Below, one piece after another: positions 15,888 through 24,253 of a stretch of 64,000 nt of DNA. The notes below the pieces were generated by a model. It had not been told where the DNA came from and searched no databases. It saw nothing but the letters and a program-made list of their open reading frames with translations. A program made the position numbers and the translations under genes. Position 1 is the first letter of the stretch. Every line of letters starts with the position of its first letter. This DNA comes from Massilia violaceinigra (lineage in GTDB: Bacteria; Pseudomonadota; Gammaproteobacteria; Burkholderiales; Burkholderiaceae_D). The DNA lies in the NCBI RefSeq assembly GCF_002752675.1, contig NZ_CP024608.1, positions 6,014,001 through 6,078,000 on the forward strand, written 5' to 3'.

Positions 15888-16496
15888 ATGAGTACGATAA
15901 ACATCAACACGTTCTCGAAGAACGCGATCGCGGCAATCCTGCTGACCTTCGCGGGCGCTGGCGTCGTGTCCGCAGCGACTGTGACGCAGTTCCGTAGTTC
16001 CGGCGATTATGCATGCGCAAGTGGAATCACCGGTCCAGACCGGGTAGCGCATTTGTGCGTATTTTCCAATAAGCAGGAGGGTACAACGACTGTTTTCCTC
16101 AATTACGTTTCGTTCAATCTGAGCGATGGAGGCGACTTCATGTACGGAAACGGTGAGATCCCATCGTCGGCTTTCAGCGCCACAGCCAAGGGCGCTTCCC
16201 TCTCGGTGGTGCCATCGGCTGTCCCGGGTTTTGTCATGGAAGGCAGTGGACATACCGGCGCTATCATGGTCGAATGGAAACCAAATGGGTTTTCCAGCTC
16301 ACAATTTAGCGGACATGGCACGTACACGTACGCCAACGGCGCTTTCCGCCAGAAATGGAATGGCAACTCGCGCGATCAAAGTGCGGATACCAGCGGCAAC
16401 TTTTTTGGAAGCAACTTCGCCGGATTCAATAGCAATTTCGGGAGCACGGCAAATATGACAATTACCTTTGAACGCCAAGTACCCGCTCCAAAATAA
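15888..16496 (+). CDS. Secreted hypothetical protein
   Basis: 202 residues from ATG 15888, five bases after AAGGTGG. A signal peptide is clear: MSTININTFSKNAIAAILLT, a hydrophobic run, then VVSAATVTQ (cleavage near residue 29). The mature part is Ser/Gly/Asn/Phe-rich and beta-predicted, with SNKQEGTTTVFLNYVSFNLSD, then GHGTYTYANGAFRQKWNGNS and a Phe/Asn-rich end. Two Cys near the start of the mature part (YACASG, AHLCVF) may form a disulfide. I do not recognise the family. A lower-GC, low-complexity style unlike the neighbours suggests acquired DNA. It ends in a good terminator. Confidence 0.72.
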   Translation: MSTININTFSKNAIAAILLTFAGAGVVSAATVTQFRSSGDYACASGITGPDRVAHLCVFSNKQEGTTTVFLNYVSFNLSDGGDFMYGNGEIPSSAFSATAKGASLSVVPSAVPGFVMEGSGHTGAIMVEWKPNGFSSSQFSGHGTYTYANGAFRQKWNGNSRDQSADTSGNFFGSNFAGFNSNFGSTANMTITFERQVPAPK

Positions 16497-16546
16497 ATGT
16501 GATTTTTGTCTTCCCTGCCCTGCGCAGCTCAAAACGATGTGCAGAC

Positions 16547-16571
16547 AGCGGCACTTGATGTGCCGCTTTTT
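16547..16571 (+). terminator. Rho-independent terminator
   Basis: AGCGGCAC/GTGCCGCT stem with a TTGAT loop and TTTTT tail, 50 bp after the secreted-protein stop. Confidence 0.87.
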
Positions 16572-16675
16572 ATTGCCATACACAGGTCAGAAGATGTGCG
16601 GCGCCGCCCTGGCGCAACGACAAGACACGGGCTTACTCCTGTGCACCTGTGACTGGCAACGGCGCCTCGGCCGCC

Positions 16676-16937
16676 ACCAATGCCAGCGCGGCGGTGTCGC
16701 CGAACGGCAAGCGGGCGGTGCCGAGCGAAGCACCACCGGCCCCAGATCGGACGACAAGCCGCGCCGGTGACATCGGCGCGGACGCTGTGGGCGGGAATCG
16801 ATGCAAAACCGAACTGCTCTGGAGTAGCATTCATGTCGGGCAAGGTGTGTTCGTGCTGATGGATGTGTTTTAGGGATAACTCACATTTTATCAATCACTT
16901 ACGGCATTCTTGCCCTTTTTATGAACAATTCAGGCTA
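16676..16937 (-). mobile_element. IS1380-type element remnant (copy B)
   Basis: The same 5' end as copy A: the leader (GATAACTCACATT, TTGCCC, ATTCAGGCTA) and transposase start MNATPEQFGFASIPAHSVRA, then a small deletion shifts the frame after ADVTG. A block matching copy A near 14455-14500 follows directly, so about 170 bp between them are lost. Only about 260 bp survive. The element end (GGCTA, 16933-16937) runs into the thymidine kinase gene. Same orientation as copy A, 2 kb away. Confidence 0.78.
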
Positions 16938-17486
16938 TCCCGCGTAAAAACAGCGGCCGCAAGCCTGGCGGTACTGCTCGTTCCCGCCGATACTGACCTG
17001 CTCGCCCTCCCTGATCCGCTTGCCCTGCCCGTCCACGCGAATATTCATCGTGGCTTTCTTTCCGCAGGTGCAGATATTTTTCAATTCTTCGATATCGTCG
17101 GCCAGCGCCAGTAAATAGGCCGACCCAGGAAACGGCTCGCCGCGGAAATCGCTGCGCAAGCCGTAGCAAATCACCGGCACGCCCCTGATTTGCGCCAACT
17201 GGTGCAATTGCTGCACCTGGGCCGTCGATAAAAACTGCGCTTCGTCGACCAGCACGCAAGCCACGCGCGGCGCATCGTTCAGGAAATCGGTCGCGCCATC
17301 GAACATATCGACTTCGCGCTGCGGCCCCAGGCGTGATGTAACCTGCCCCACGCCATAGCGGCTGTCGATCGCGGCCGTGTACAGCTTGACCTGCTGGCCC
17401 TGCTCTTCATAGTTATGCGCGACCTGCAGCAGTGCTGTCGATTTGCCGGCGTTCATCGCCGAATACCTGAAATAAAGTTTTGCCAC
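16935..17486 (-). CDS. tdk: Thymidine kinase (type II, TK1-like)
   Basis: 183 residues from GTG 17486. That start has GGTGGG eight bases upstream and gives VAKLYFRYSAMNAGKST, matching E. coli Tdk; an ATG ten codons earlier has no ribosome site. The P-loop is SAMNAGKSTAL, the Walker B-like segment VLVDEAQFL (Glu is the catalytic base), then VICYGLRSDFRGEPFPGS and the zinc site: CTCG plus CGRC near the end. It phosphorylates thymidine in the salvage pathway. The C-terminus is short: after NEQYRQACGRCFYAG the TAG stop lies inside the end of IS1380 copy B, so a few native C-terminal residues have probably been lost. Confidence 0.92.
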   Translation of the reverse strand: MAKLYFRYSAMNAGKSTALLQVAHNYEEQGQQVKLYTAAIDSRYGVGQVTSRLGPQREVDMFDGATDFLNDAPRVACVLVDEAQFLSTAQVQQLHQLAQIRGVPVICYGLRSDFRGEPFPGSAYLLALADDIEELKNICTCGKKATMNIRVDGQGKRIREGEQVSIGGNEQYRQACGRCFYAG

Positions 17487-17555
17487 TGCGTGTTCCCACC
17501 AATTGAAGCGCGTCATTATAGCAAGCGCAGCGGCCCTGCTTGTTGCACCTTAGCA

Positions 17556-18482
17556 TCAGCGAGTGAAATCGACGACGACCTTGCCGGGCGCATGTCCGCT
17601 GTGCGATTCCTCGATCGCCTGCGCCAGGGCATCGAAGGCGACGACCCTGGCGATGGTCGAGCGCACGCTGCCCGCAACCACCATTGCGGCGATCTCGGTC
17701 AGCTGCCGCTGGTGCGGCACCATCATGAACCACAGGCCGCGCTGTCCGGCGGGTGCGCGCCCTACGATGTCCGGCGCGGCCGTGCTGACGATGGCGCCGC
17801 CGTCGGCGAGCACCTGCCAGGAGCGGTCCAGCGCATCGCCGCCGACCAGGTCGAGCACCAGGTCGACACCGCGCACCTGCTCCTCGAAGCGTTCGGCGTG
17901 GCGGTCGATCACGCGGTCGGCGCCCAGTGCAAGGACATGCTCGCGGCTCGATGCCGACGCTGTCGCCACCACCACGGCGCCCGCCGCCTTTGCAAATTGC
18001 ACCGCGAAGCCGCCTACTCCGCCGGCCGCGCCGTGGATCAGCACCTGCTGGCCGGGCCGCAGCGGGCCGGCGGCGCGCAAAGCCTGCCACGCGGTCAGGC
18101 TGGCCACCGGCAGTGCCGCGGCCTGCGTGAAATCCATCGCCTGCGGCACCAGCGCCAGCTTGTCCGCCGCAATCGCGACCACGTCGGCATAGGCGCCAAG
18201 CCCGCCCAACGGGCCCATGACCCGGTCGCCCGGTGCCAACCCGGTCACGCCAGCGCCGAGCGCCATCACCTCGCCGGCCAGTTCGATGCCGAGCGTTGCG
18301 GGCAGCGGCAGCGGGAACGCCGCCTGCAGGTATCCCTGGCGGATCTTCCAGTCCAGCGCATTGACGCCGGCCGCATGCACCTTCACCAGCACCTCGCCGG
18401 GACCCGGCGCGGGTACGTCGATCTGGTCGACCTGCACAACGTCGGCGCCGCCGTAACCGTGAATGCGAACGGCGCGGCTCAT
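17556..18482 (-). CDS. Zinc-free NADPH:quinone oxidoreductase (MDR family)
   Basis: 308 residues. GroES-like N-terminal domain (residues 1-120: PAPGPGEVLVKVHAAGVN, GIELAGEVMALG, GLAPGDRVMG) and Rossmann domain with AALPVASLTAWQAL and HGAAGGVGGFAVQFAKAAGA. No zinc-binding Cys/His set, so it belongs with quinone reductases of the Qor/zeta-crystallin group, reducing quinones or enones with NADPH. The ATG overlaps the stop of the ene-reductase gene by 4 bp, so the two are coupled. Control by the divergent LysR gene is likely. Its last codons are about 70 bp from tdk. Confidence 0.9.
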   Translation of the reverse strand: MSRAVRIHGYGGADVVQVDQIDVPAPGPGEVLVKVHAAGVNALDWKIRQGYLQAAFPLPLPATLGIELAGEVMALGAGVTGLAPGDRVMGPLGGLGAYADVVAIAADKLALVPQAMDFTQAAALPVASLTAWQALRAAGPLRPGQQVLIHGAAGGVGGFAVQFAKAAGAVVVATASASSREHVLALGADRVIDRHAERFEEQVRGVDLVLDLVGGDALDRSWQVLADGGAIVSTAAPDIVGRAPAGQRGLWFMMVPHQRQLTEIAAMVVAGSVRSTIARVVAFDALAQAIEESHSGHAPGKVVVDFTR

Positions 18483-19546
18483 GCTGCTTCTCCCAGCGTC
18501 GGATAATCGGTGTAGCCTGCCGGTCCGGGCGAATAAAAGGTCGACTGGTCGGGCGTGTTGAGCGGCGCGTCCAGGCGGAAGCGCTGCACCAGATCGGGAT
18601 TGGCCAGATACAGGCCGCCGAACACCGCGGCGTCGGCACGCTGCTCGCCGATGACGGCTTCGGCGCCCGGTTTCGCCAAACCTCCCCCGTGCAGGTAAGC
18701 GCCGGTAAACAGGGGTCGCAGCGCCGCATGGTAGTCGAACGACGTATTGAACAGCGCCACGTGCAGGTAGGCCAGTTTGAGCGGCGCCAGTTGCTGCACC
18801 AAATAGCGGTAGGTCTCCTGCGGCGTGGCGTCGCTGATGTCGTTAAAGCCCATCTCCGGCGAGATCTTGATGCCGACACGCTCGCCACCGGCCTCGCTCA
18901 CCATTGCGGCCAGCACGTCGAGAATGAAGCGCGCCCGGTTTTCGACCGAGCCGCCGTATTGGTCGGTGCGCTCGTTGGTCGACGAGGACAGGAACTGCTC
19001 CGGCAAATAGCCCGATGCGGCGTGCAGCTCGACCCCGTCGAAGCCTGCGGCGAGGGCGTTGCGGGTCGCCACACGGTACTCCTCGACGACCTGCCGCACC
19101 TCGCTGGTGGTCAGTGCGCGCGGCTGCGCCAGTTCCAGCGGTCCGGCGTCGGTATAGACCGTGCCGGTCGCCTTGATCGCGGATGGCGCAACGGGCGCGG
19201 CGCCGTCCGGCAGCAGCGTCGGATGCGAGATGCGGCCGCAATGCATCAGTTGCATGAAGATCCGCCCACCCTTGCCGTGCACCGCGTCGGTGACCTTCTT
19301 CCACGCCGCGATCTGTTCGCCGCTATGAATGCCGGGCGTGCGCACGTAACCCTTGCCCATCGGGCCGGGCCAGGTGCCTTCGGTGATCAACAGGCCGGCG
19401 TCGGCGCGCTGTTCGTAATACGTGATGGTCGCCGCGGATGGCACGCCGCTGGCAGCGTCGGCGCGCGAACGGGTCATGGGCGCCATGACGACGCGGTTAG
19501 GCAAGGTGAGCTGGCCGAGTTCAAGCGGGGTGAATAGCGTGTTCAT
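18479..19546 (-). CDS. Alkene reductase, Old Yellow Enzyme family
   Basis: 355 residues. FMN TIM barrel: LFTPLELGQLTLPNRVVMAPMTRSRAD, then FMQLMHCGRISHP, GFDGVELHAASGYLPEQFLS (His/Asn-type pair at HAASGY, the usual HGANGY variant), NERTDQYGGSVENRARF and a final FMN-binding YLANPDLVQRF. It uses NAD(P)H to reduce activated C=C bonds or nitro groups (NemA/XenB type). It is the first gene of a two-gene operon with the quinone reductase, a common electrophile-detoxification pair, and is divergent from LysR with 102 bp between starts. Confidence 0.92.
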   Translation of the reverse strand: MNTLFTPLELGQLTLPNRVVMAPMTRSRADAASGVPSAATITYYEQRADAGLLITEGTWPGPMGKGYVRTPGIHSGEQIAAWKKVTDAVHGKGGRIFMQLMHCGRISHPTLLPDGAAPVAPSAIKATGTVYTDAGPLELAQPRALTTSEVRQVVEEYRVATRNALAAGFDGVELHAASGYLPEQFLSSSTNERTDQYGGSVENRARFILDVLAAMVSEAGGERVGIKISPEMGFNDISDATPQETYRYLVQQLAPLKLAYLHVALFNTSFDYHAALRPLFTGAYLHGGGLAKPGAEAVIGEQRADAAVFGGLYLANPDLVQRFRLDAPLNTPDQSTFYSPGPAGYTDYPTLGEAA

Positions 19547-19584
19547 CTGATTCCCTTTTGGCTGAGTGAAAAGCCATGGTACAT

Positions 19585-19632
19585 TGCTGCATCAACGATA
19601 GAAATAGACGAAAACGGGATTCACTGCTGCAT
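19585..19632. promoter_or_regulatory. Direct repeats in the OYE/LysR intergenic region
   Basis: TGCTGCAT occurs at 19585-19592 and again at 19625-19632, exactly 40 bp apart, in the 102-bp gap between the divergent LysR and ene-reductase genes. Position and spacing suit regulator binding on one face of the DNA. No clean T-N11-A dyad is obvious, so this is a candidate only. Confidence 0.4.
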
Positions 19633-19648
19633 AAATGGAGCAATCGAT

Positions 19649-20554
19649 ATGCAACTTCTTAACTATATGCATCTCTACGTGGAAGTCGCGCGGACGAAAA
19701 ATTTTCGCAAGGCGGCCGATTCCTTGGGCATGTCGAGTTCCACGCTCTCGCGCAATATCGCCGCGCTGGAAAAGGAGATCGGCGTGCGGCTGCTGCACCG
19801 CTCCACGCGCCGGGTCGAACTGACCGAGGCTGGCGAGGCTTACTTCAACCGCTGCCAGGGCATCGTGGAAGAAGCCAACGTGGCGCACGAAGCGCTGCGC
19901 GGCGAGGCGGCCCACCCGAGCGGCACGCTGCGCATCTCGATGCCGGTGGACTTTGCCATCAACTATCTGGCACCGGTGCTGGCCGAATTTGCCCGAGCGT
20001 ACCCGCTGATCGACTTTGAACTCGATGCCGGCGCGCGCCGGGTCGACCTGCTGGCCGAACCGTTCGACCTGGCGATCCGCATGGGGCCTGCTCCGGCCGC
20101 GCCATCGACCCTGGTCGCGCGCCAGATCGCGCTCCTCGAGCGCCATCTATATGCATCGCCCGCTTACCTCGATCAAGCGCCGCCGCTGGCCCATCCCGAG
20201 GATCTGGCGCATCACACATTGTGCGTCGCCGGGGGCATCAAGCAGGACGGATGGGTACTTTTCAACGGCGCGGACAGCATGGCTGTGCCGATCGCGTCGC
20301 GCTTCAGGTTGAACAGCATGGGGCTGAGCCGCGCGCTGGCGGCCCAGGGGGTCGGCATCGCAGTCCTCGACAACATGATCGCGCGCGCGGAACTGGCGTC
20401 AGGGCTGCTGCAGCGGGTGCTGCCGCAATGGAGCCTGGCGCCGATCCCGGTACACGCCATTACCGATACGCGCCTGCTGTCGGCGCGCACGCGGCTGTTC
20501 GTCGACTTCCTGAAGGCGCGTCTCGGCGGGCAGGACTCAGTGGTGCGGCGCTAG
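19649..20554 (+). CDS. LysR family transcriptional regulator (divergent to OYE operon)
   Basis: 301 residues. MQLLNYMHLYVEVARTKNF starts right at the helix-turn-helix domain, and TGGAG precedes ATG 19649 by nine bases. The HTH is RKAADSLGMSSSTLSRNIAALEKEIGVRLLHRSTRRVELTEAG. The effector domain belongs to the AaeR/DsdC-like group (GTLRISMPVDFAINYLAPVLAEFARAYP). Divergent orientation suggests it controls the ene-reductase/quinone-reductase pair, probably in response to an electrophile. Its last 18 bp overlap the convergent acetyltransferase gene, an unusual tail-to-tail overlap. Confidence 0.92.
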   Translation: MQLLNYMHLYVEVARTKNFRKAADSLGMSSSTLSRNIAALEKEIGVRLLHRSTRRVELTEAGEAYFNRCQGIVEEANVAHEALRGEAAHPSGTLRISMPVDFAINYLAPVLAEFARAYPLIDFELDAGARRVDLLAEPFDLAIRMGPAPAAPSTLVARQIALLERHLYASPAYLDQAPPLAHPEDLAHHTLCVAGGIKQDGWVLFNGADSMAVPIASRFRLNSMGLSRALAAQGVGIAVLDNMIARAELASGLLQRVLPQWSLAPIPVHAITDTRLLSARTRLFVDFLKARLGGQDSVVRR

Positions 20555-21097
20555 CACCCGTGCAGGGTTGCCGACCGCCGTGGCACCGGCTGGCACATCG
20601 CGTGTAACCACGCTGCCGGCGCCGATGATGGCATCGTCACCGATGGTCACGCCGGGCAGGATGATGGCGCCACCGCCGATCCACACATTGCGGCCGATGC
20701 TGACCGGACGGCCGAACACCAGGCCCGCGCTGCGCTGCGCCGGGTCGCGCGGATGGTCCGCCGTGTAGATCTGCACGGCCGGCCCGATCTGCGTGCCGTC
20801 ACCGATGGTCACGCCGGCGACATCAAGAATCACACAGTTGAAGTTCAGGAAAACGCCTTTGCCGAGGCGGATGTTGTAGCCGTAATCACAGTGGAACGGA
20901 GGACGGATCACCGCACCCTCGCCCACCGCGCCGAGCTGCTCGGCCAGCAGAACGCGGCGCGCCGACGCCGGCTCGGCCAGCGCCGCGTTGAAGCGCACCA
21001 TCCACGCCCTAGCCGCCGCGTCGTCGGCCTGGATTTCCGGGTCGCCGAAGCTGAACGCCTCGCCAGCCAGCATTTTCTGTTTTTCGCTCAGACTCAC
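20537..21097 (-). CDS. Sugar O-acetyltransferase (Maa/NodL, left-handed beta-helix)
   Basis: 186 residues. MSLSEKQKMLAGEAFSFGDPE is the Maa-type N-terminal helix. A hexapeptide-repeat helix follows: IRPPFHCDYGYNIRLGKGVFLNFNC, then QIGPAVQIYTADHPRDPAQR (the catalytic His is in TADHP), ending NVWIGGGAIILPGVTIGDDA and VGNPARVL. It transfers acetyl from acetyl-CoA to a sugar hydroxyl (maltose/galactoside acetyltransferase group). It lies 9 bp after the acylase gene and may share its transcript. Confidence 0.91.
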   Translation of the reverse strand: MSLSEKQKMLAGEAFSFGDPEIQADDAAARAWMVRFNAALAEPASARRVLLAEQLGAVGEGAVIRPPFHCDYGYNIRLGKGVFLNFNCVILDVAGVTIGDGTQIGPAVQIYTADHPRDPAQRSAGLVFGRPVSIGRNVWIGGGAIILPGVTIGDDAIIGAGSVVTRDVPAGATAVGNPARVLAPHH

Positions 21098-21106
21098 TTG
21101 GCGCTC

Positions 21107-23311
21107 CTATTGGCCGGGATGGTATTTGCGTTCGAGCTGCTTCTCGATATCCGCCTTGTAGAACAGCACGTCCTTGAACTGGCCCTTGCTGTACATCTCG
21201 GCCTGGTCGCTGAAATGCGGCGAGGCCGGATTGCTGCTGTTGCCACCCGCCAGAATGCTCTTGGCGCGCACGCGCGGCCCAAATTCCACCGCCGCCACGA
21301 AGCTGTTGCCACGGTCGCCGTAAATGCGTTTGGTCTTTTGCGGCGCCACCATCCCGAAAGCCGCCAGCGAACCCCAGCTGGCCGACGCGAACGCCACCGG
21401 ATAACTCGGCTTGGCGTCGTCGTACTGCTGCCTGACGTCGCCGCTGATGCGCTGGAAGCGGTTGATGTCGCCCCAGGGCGTCTGCCAAGTGCCGAAATCG
21501 GCTTCCAGCTTCGCCGTGGCGCGCACCAGCGCCTGCAGGCGCTCGGCCGGCGCGAGGCTGTCGCGGATGTAGTCGACCGTCGGCACACCCTTCGCCTTGG
21601 CCGCGCCTGACGCCTTCTCGACCATGTCCTGGCCCCAGTAAACGGCCAGCGAGGTCGGTACCGATGACACGCCGTAGCGCCGGTCCCACGCGCGCAGGGC
21701 GGCCATCTGCGGCGCCAGCTGCGCTTTAAGCGGGTCGCTCTCCAGCAGTTCGTCATACGCCGCGGACAGGGAGGCGATCAGCGGATCGAAGGCGGTCAGG
21801 TGGCTGTCGTACGCGGCGGCGATCAGACTGTCGAGGGTGAAGTCCTTGCGTTCTTCCAGCACGGCCACGGCATGCAGGCCGCGCGCGTTTTCCGGCAGCG
21901 TCCACATATACAAGGGATAGTCCTGCTGGCGCGGGCTGCTGGCGCCCGAGGCGGCGAACGGCCAGTTGTTGGTGTTCTGGATCCAGCCGCTGGCGGGATT
22001 GAACAGCGTGATGGTCTCGTCGATGGCGTGCAAGCCTTGCCATTCGGTGGCCGGATTGCTGCCGTCGACCGGCTTTTTCCAGTCGAAGGCGGTATCGCGC
22101 CGGGGCAGGAAGTTCCCGTGGAAGTAGGCGATGTTGCCGTCGCCGTCCGCATACACGGTATTGTTCGACGAGTTGGTGCGCAGTTCCATCGACTTGCGGA
22201 ACTGCTTGTAGTTTCGGGCCTTGGTGCGCGTGTACGACTGCATCAGCGCCTTGAGCGGCTCCTCCATCAGCTTGACCGACACCCACTTGCCGCCCTCCTC
22301 GCGCACCACCGGGCCGTGGTGGCTGAAGTAGGCGGTGACGGTCTTGCTGGCCATGCCGCCGTCGGTCTTGTAAGGCAGCGTTACCTTCACTTCGCGCAGC
22401 GCGCGCTCGCCGCTGCCGTATTTGTAGACGTACTTGCCGTCTTTTTCGGTCACCGTTTCGAGATACTCGTCGATCACGTCGCCGCCGCCCGAGGTGTGCA
22501 TCCAGCCTGCCTTGTCGTTGAAGCCCTGGTAGACGAAGAACTGGCCCCAGGTTACGGCGCCGTACGCGTTCAGGCCCTCGTCGCTGACGACGTGGACCTC
22601 GGGGCGGAAATAGAACGAGGTATGGGGGTTAATCAGCAGGAGCGCGCGCCCGGACGCGCTCAGTTTCGGCGCGATGGCGAAGCCGTTCGAGCCGCGCGGT
22701 TCCTTGTCCAGTACATTGGATGCGTCGGCCAGCGCCAGCGCGGGCTTCTTGCCGTAGAACTGTTCCAGGTCCTTGAGGTTGATCGATTCGATGTCGCCGC
22801 CGATACTGCCTTCGCTGAACGCGAGCGCCATCCACGGCTCGAAATGCGTGATCAGACGCGGCTTGACCTCGGGATGGGTGTGCAGGTAAAAGTTCAGGCC
22901 ATCGGCAAAGGCGACCATGAGCTTCTTGAGCCACGCCGGACTAGCCGCGTATTTGGCCTTCATGTCCTGCGGCGTGATGTACATCTTCATGCGCAGGTCG
23001 CGCCAGATTTCGGCCTCGCCTTCGACTTCCGCCAGGCGGCCCAGCGCGTTGATGTAATTGAGTTCGACCCGGTTGAAATCGTCCTCCGCCTGCGCGTACA
23101 GCAGGCCGAAGACGGCGTCGGCATCGGTCTTGCCGAACACGTGGGGAATACCCCACTTGTCGCGCATGATGGTCACGCGCTTGGCGGTCTTGTTCCAGCG
23201 CGCCTGTTCGGACGAAACGCTGGCGCGGGTATCAGGCGCGGCGCCGGCCGGCAGCGTGGCGCCGAGGGTGGCGCAGCCTAGCAGTGTCGAGACGAGAATG
23301 GGTCGAAACAT
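21107..23311 (-). CDS. Penicillin-acylase family (Ntn-hydrolase) enzyme
   Basis: 734 residues with a signal peptide (MFRPILVSTLLGCATLGATL, cleavage after PAGAA). The alpha part ends near residue 200. The beta part is marked by RGSNGFAIAPKLSASGRALL, whose Ser is the expected autocatalytic nucleophile, then NPHTSFYFRPEVHVVS. Conserved pieces AWGQ-like TWGQFFVYQGFN and the Asn/Arg region SSNNTVYADGDGNIAY support the S45 fold. It is a periplasmic amide hydrolase. Relatives act on aculeacin, acyl-homoserine lactones or beta-lactam side chains, so quorum quenching is possible but not shown. Confidence 0.88.
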   Translation of the reverse strand: MFRPILVSTLLGCATLGATLPAGAAPDTRASVSSEQARWNKTAKRVTIMRDKWGIPHVFGKTDADAVFGLLYAQAEDDFNRVELNYINALGRLAEVEGEAEIWRDLRMKMYITPQDMKAKYAASPAWLKKLMVAFADGLNFYLHTHPEVKPRLITHFEPWMALAFSEGSIGGDIESINLKDLEQFYGKKPALALADASNVLDKEPRGSNGFAIAPKLSASGRALLLINPHTSFYFRPEVHVVSDEGLNAYGAVTWGQFFVYQGFNDKAGWMHTSGGGDVIDEYLETVTEKDGKYVYKYGSGERALREVKVTLPYKTDGGMASKTVTAYFSHHGPVVREEGGKWVSVKLMEEPLKALMQSYTRTKARNYKQFRKSMELRTNSSNNTVYADGDGNIAYFHGNFLPRRDTAFDWKKPVDGSNPATEWQGLHAIDETITLFNPASGWIQNTNNWPFAASGASSPRQQDYPLYMWTLPENARGLHAVAVLEERKDFTLDSLIAAAYDSHLTAFDPLIASLSAAYDELLESDPLKAQLAPQMAALRAWDRRYGVSSVPTSLAVYWGQDMVEKASGAAKAKGVPTVDYIRDSLAPAERLQALVRATAKLEADFGTWQTPWGDINRFQRISGDVRQQYDDAKPSYPVAFASASWGSLAAFGMVAPQKTKRIYGDRGNSFVAAVEFGPRVRAKSILAGGNSSNPASPHFSDQAEMYSKGQFKDVLFYKADIEKQLERKYHPGQ

Positions 23312-23360
23312 CGATGAATCTCCTGACGAAAATGGGAATGCGAGGCTGCCGCCCGCGCTG

Positions 23361-24158
23361 CTACTCGCTGCTGTCGCCCAGGGCCGCGAGGCGCTCCTTG
23401 AGGGCCTGGTTCTCGGCGCTCAGAGCGTCGACCTTACCGCGCAGGGTAGCTACCTGGGCGCGCAGTTCGGTCTCGGCATCGGCTGCCGGCTCTTTCGGCG
23501 GACGGCTCGAAGCCTTTTGCTCGCGCACCTGGCGCGCTGCCTGCTGCAGTTCCTTGCGGCCGCCGGCGACGGCCGCGATCTGCACCGATTCGGGCAGCGA
23601 AGCCACGTTGGCGGCGGCGTTGATCGAGATGGTCCCCGAGCGCACCGCTTCGACCAGCTGCGGCGTGGCCGCCTTCTGGATACGTTCGATCTGGCTGATG
23701 GTATTGCTCGACACGCGCGCGGCCTTGGCCACGTCTTCACGCGTGTTCCAGGGCGGCGATTCGGGCACCTTCGGCGCATCCGCCGCGTCCTGCGTGGCAG
23801 CCTTCTGCTCCGGTTCGGCGGCGCGCTGCGCCACGCGGGCGGCGACGATATCCTTCTTGCGCAGGGCGAGCACGCCGCGCTGGTAGTCCGACACGCTGCG
23901 GCGCGCCAGGTGGTTATCGATCATCCACAGCATCACGTCGTCGAGCGTGGCGAAAGTCGCGTTCTGCACGGTTTTGAATTCGATGTTGTGCTTCTGGCAG
24001 ATTTCGTAGCGATTGTGGCCGTCGATGAGCACATCGTTCCACAAAACCAGGGCGTCGCGGCAGCCCTCGGCCAGCAGGCTGCGTTCGAGCGCGGCGTATT
24101 CGTTGGCGGTGAGCGGGTCGATGAAGGAACGCAGTTCCTCGTTGATAGTGATGTTCAA
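23361..24158 (-). CDS. ParB/RepB-like protein
   Basis: 265 residues. The N-terminal ParB-like domain (FIDPLTANEYAALERSLLAEGC, then VLWNDVLIDGHNRYEICQKHN) has the GHNRYE box of ParB/Srx-type proteins, where arginine motifs bind CTP or nucleic acid in relatives. HTH-like helices follow (WNTREDVAKAARVSSNTISQIERIQK) with AISINAA-type repeats, and the C-terminus is a coiled coil (ELRAQVATLRGKVDALSAENQ). It is not beside a parA gene and no origin is nearby, so it is not the chromosomal partition protein. Such orphans occur in phage and plasmid remnants. The next gene upstream is the RNA ligase. Confidence 0.8.
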   Translation of the reverse strand: MNITINEELRSFIDPLTANEYAALERSLLAEGCRDALVLWNDVLIDGHNRYEICQKHNIEFKTVQNATFATLDDVMLWMIDNHLARRSVSDYQRGVLALRKKDIVAARVAQRAAEPEQKAATQDAADAPKVPESPPWNTREDVAKAARVSSNTISQIERIQKAATPQLVEAVRSGTISINAAANVASLPESVQIAAVAGGRKELQQAARQVREQKASSRPPKEPAADAETELRAQVATLRGKVDALSAENQALKERLAALGDSSE

Positions 24159-24253
24159 TTCGTGTCCTTGTAAGTACTGCGGCGGCCGGACTGCGGCGCG
24201 CCGCCACGAATGCTACACCATCCCGTGGGCCAGGGGAATGCGAAGCGGATCGT

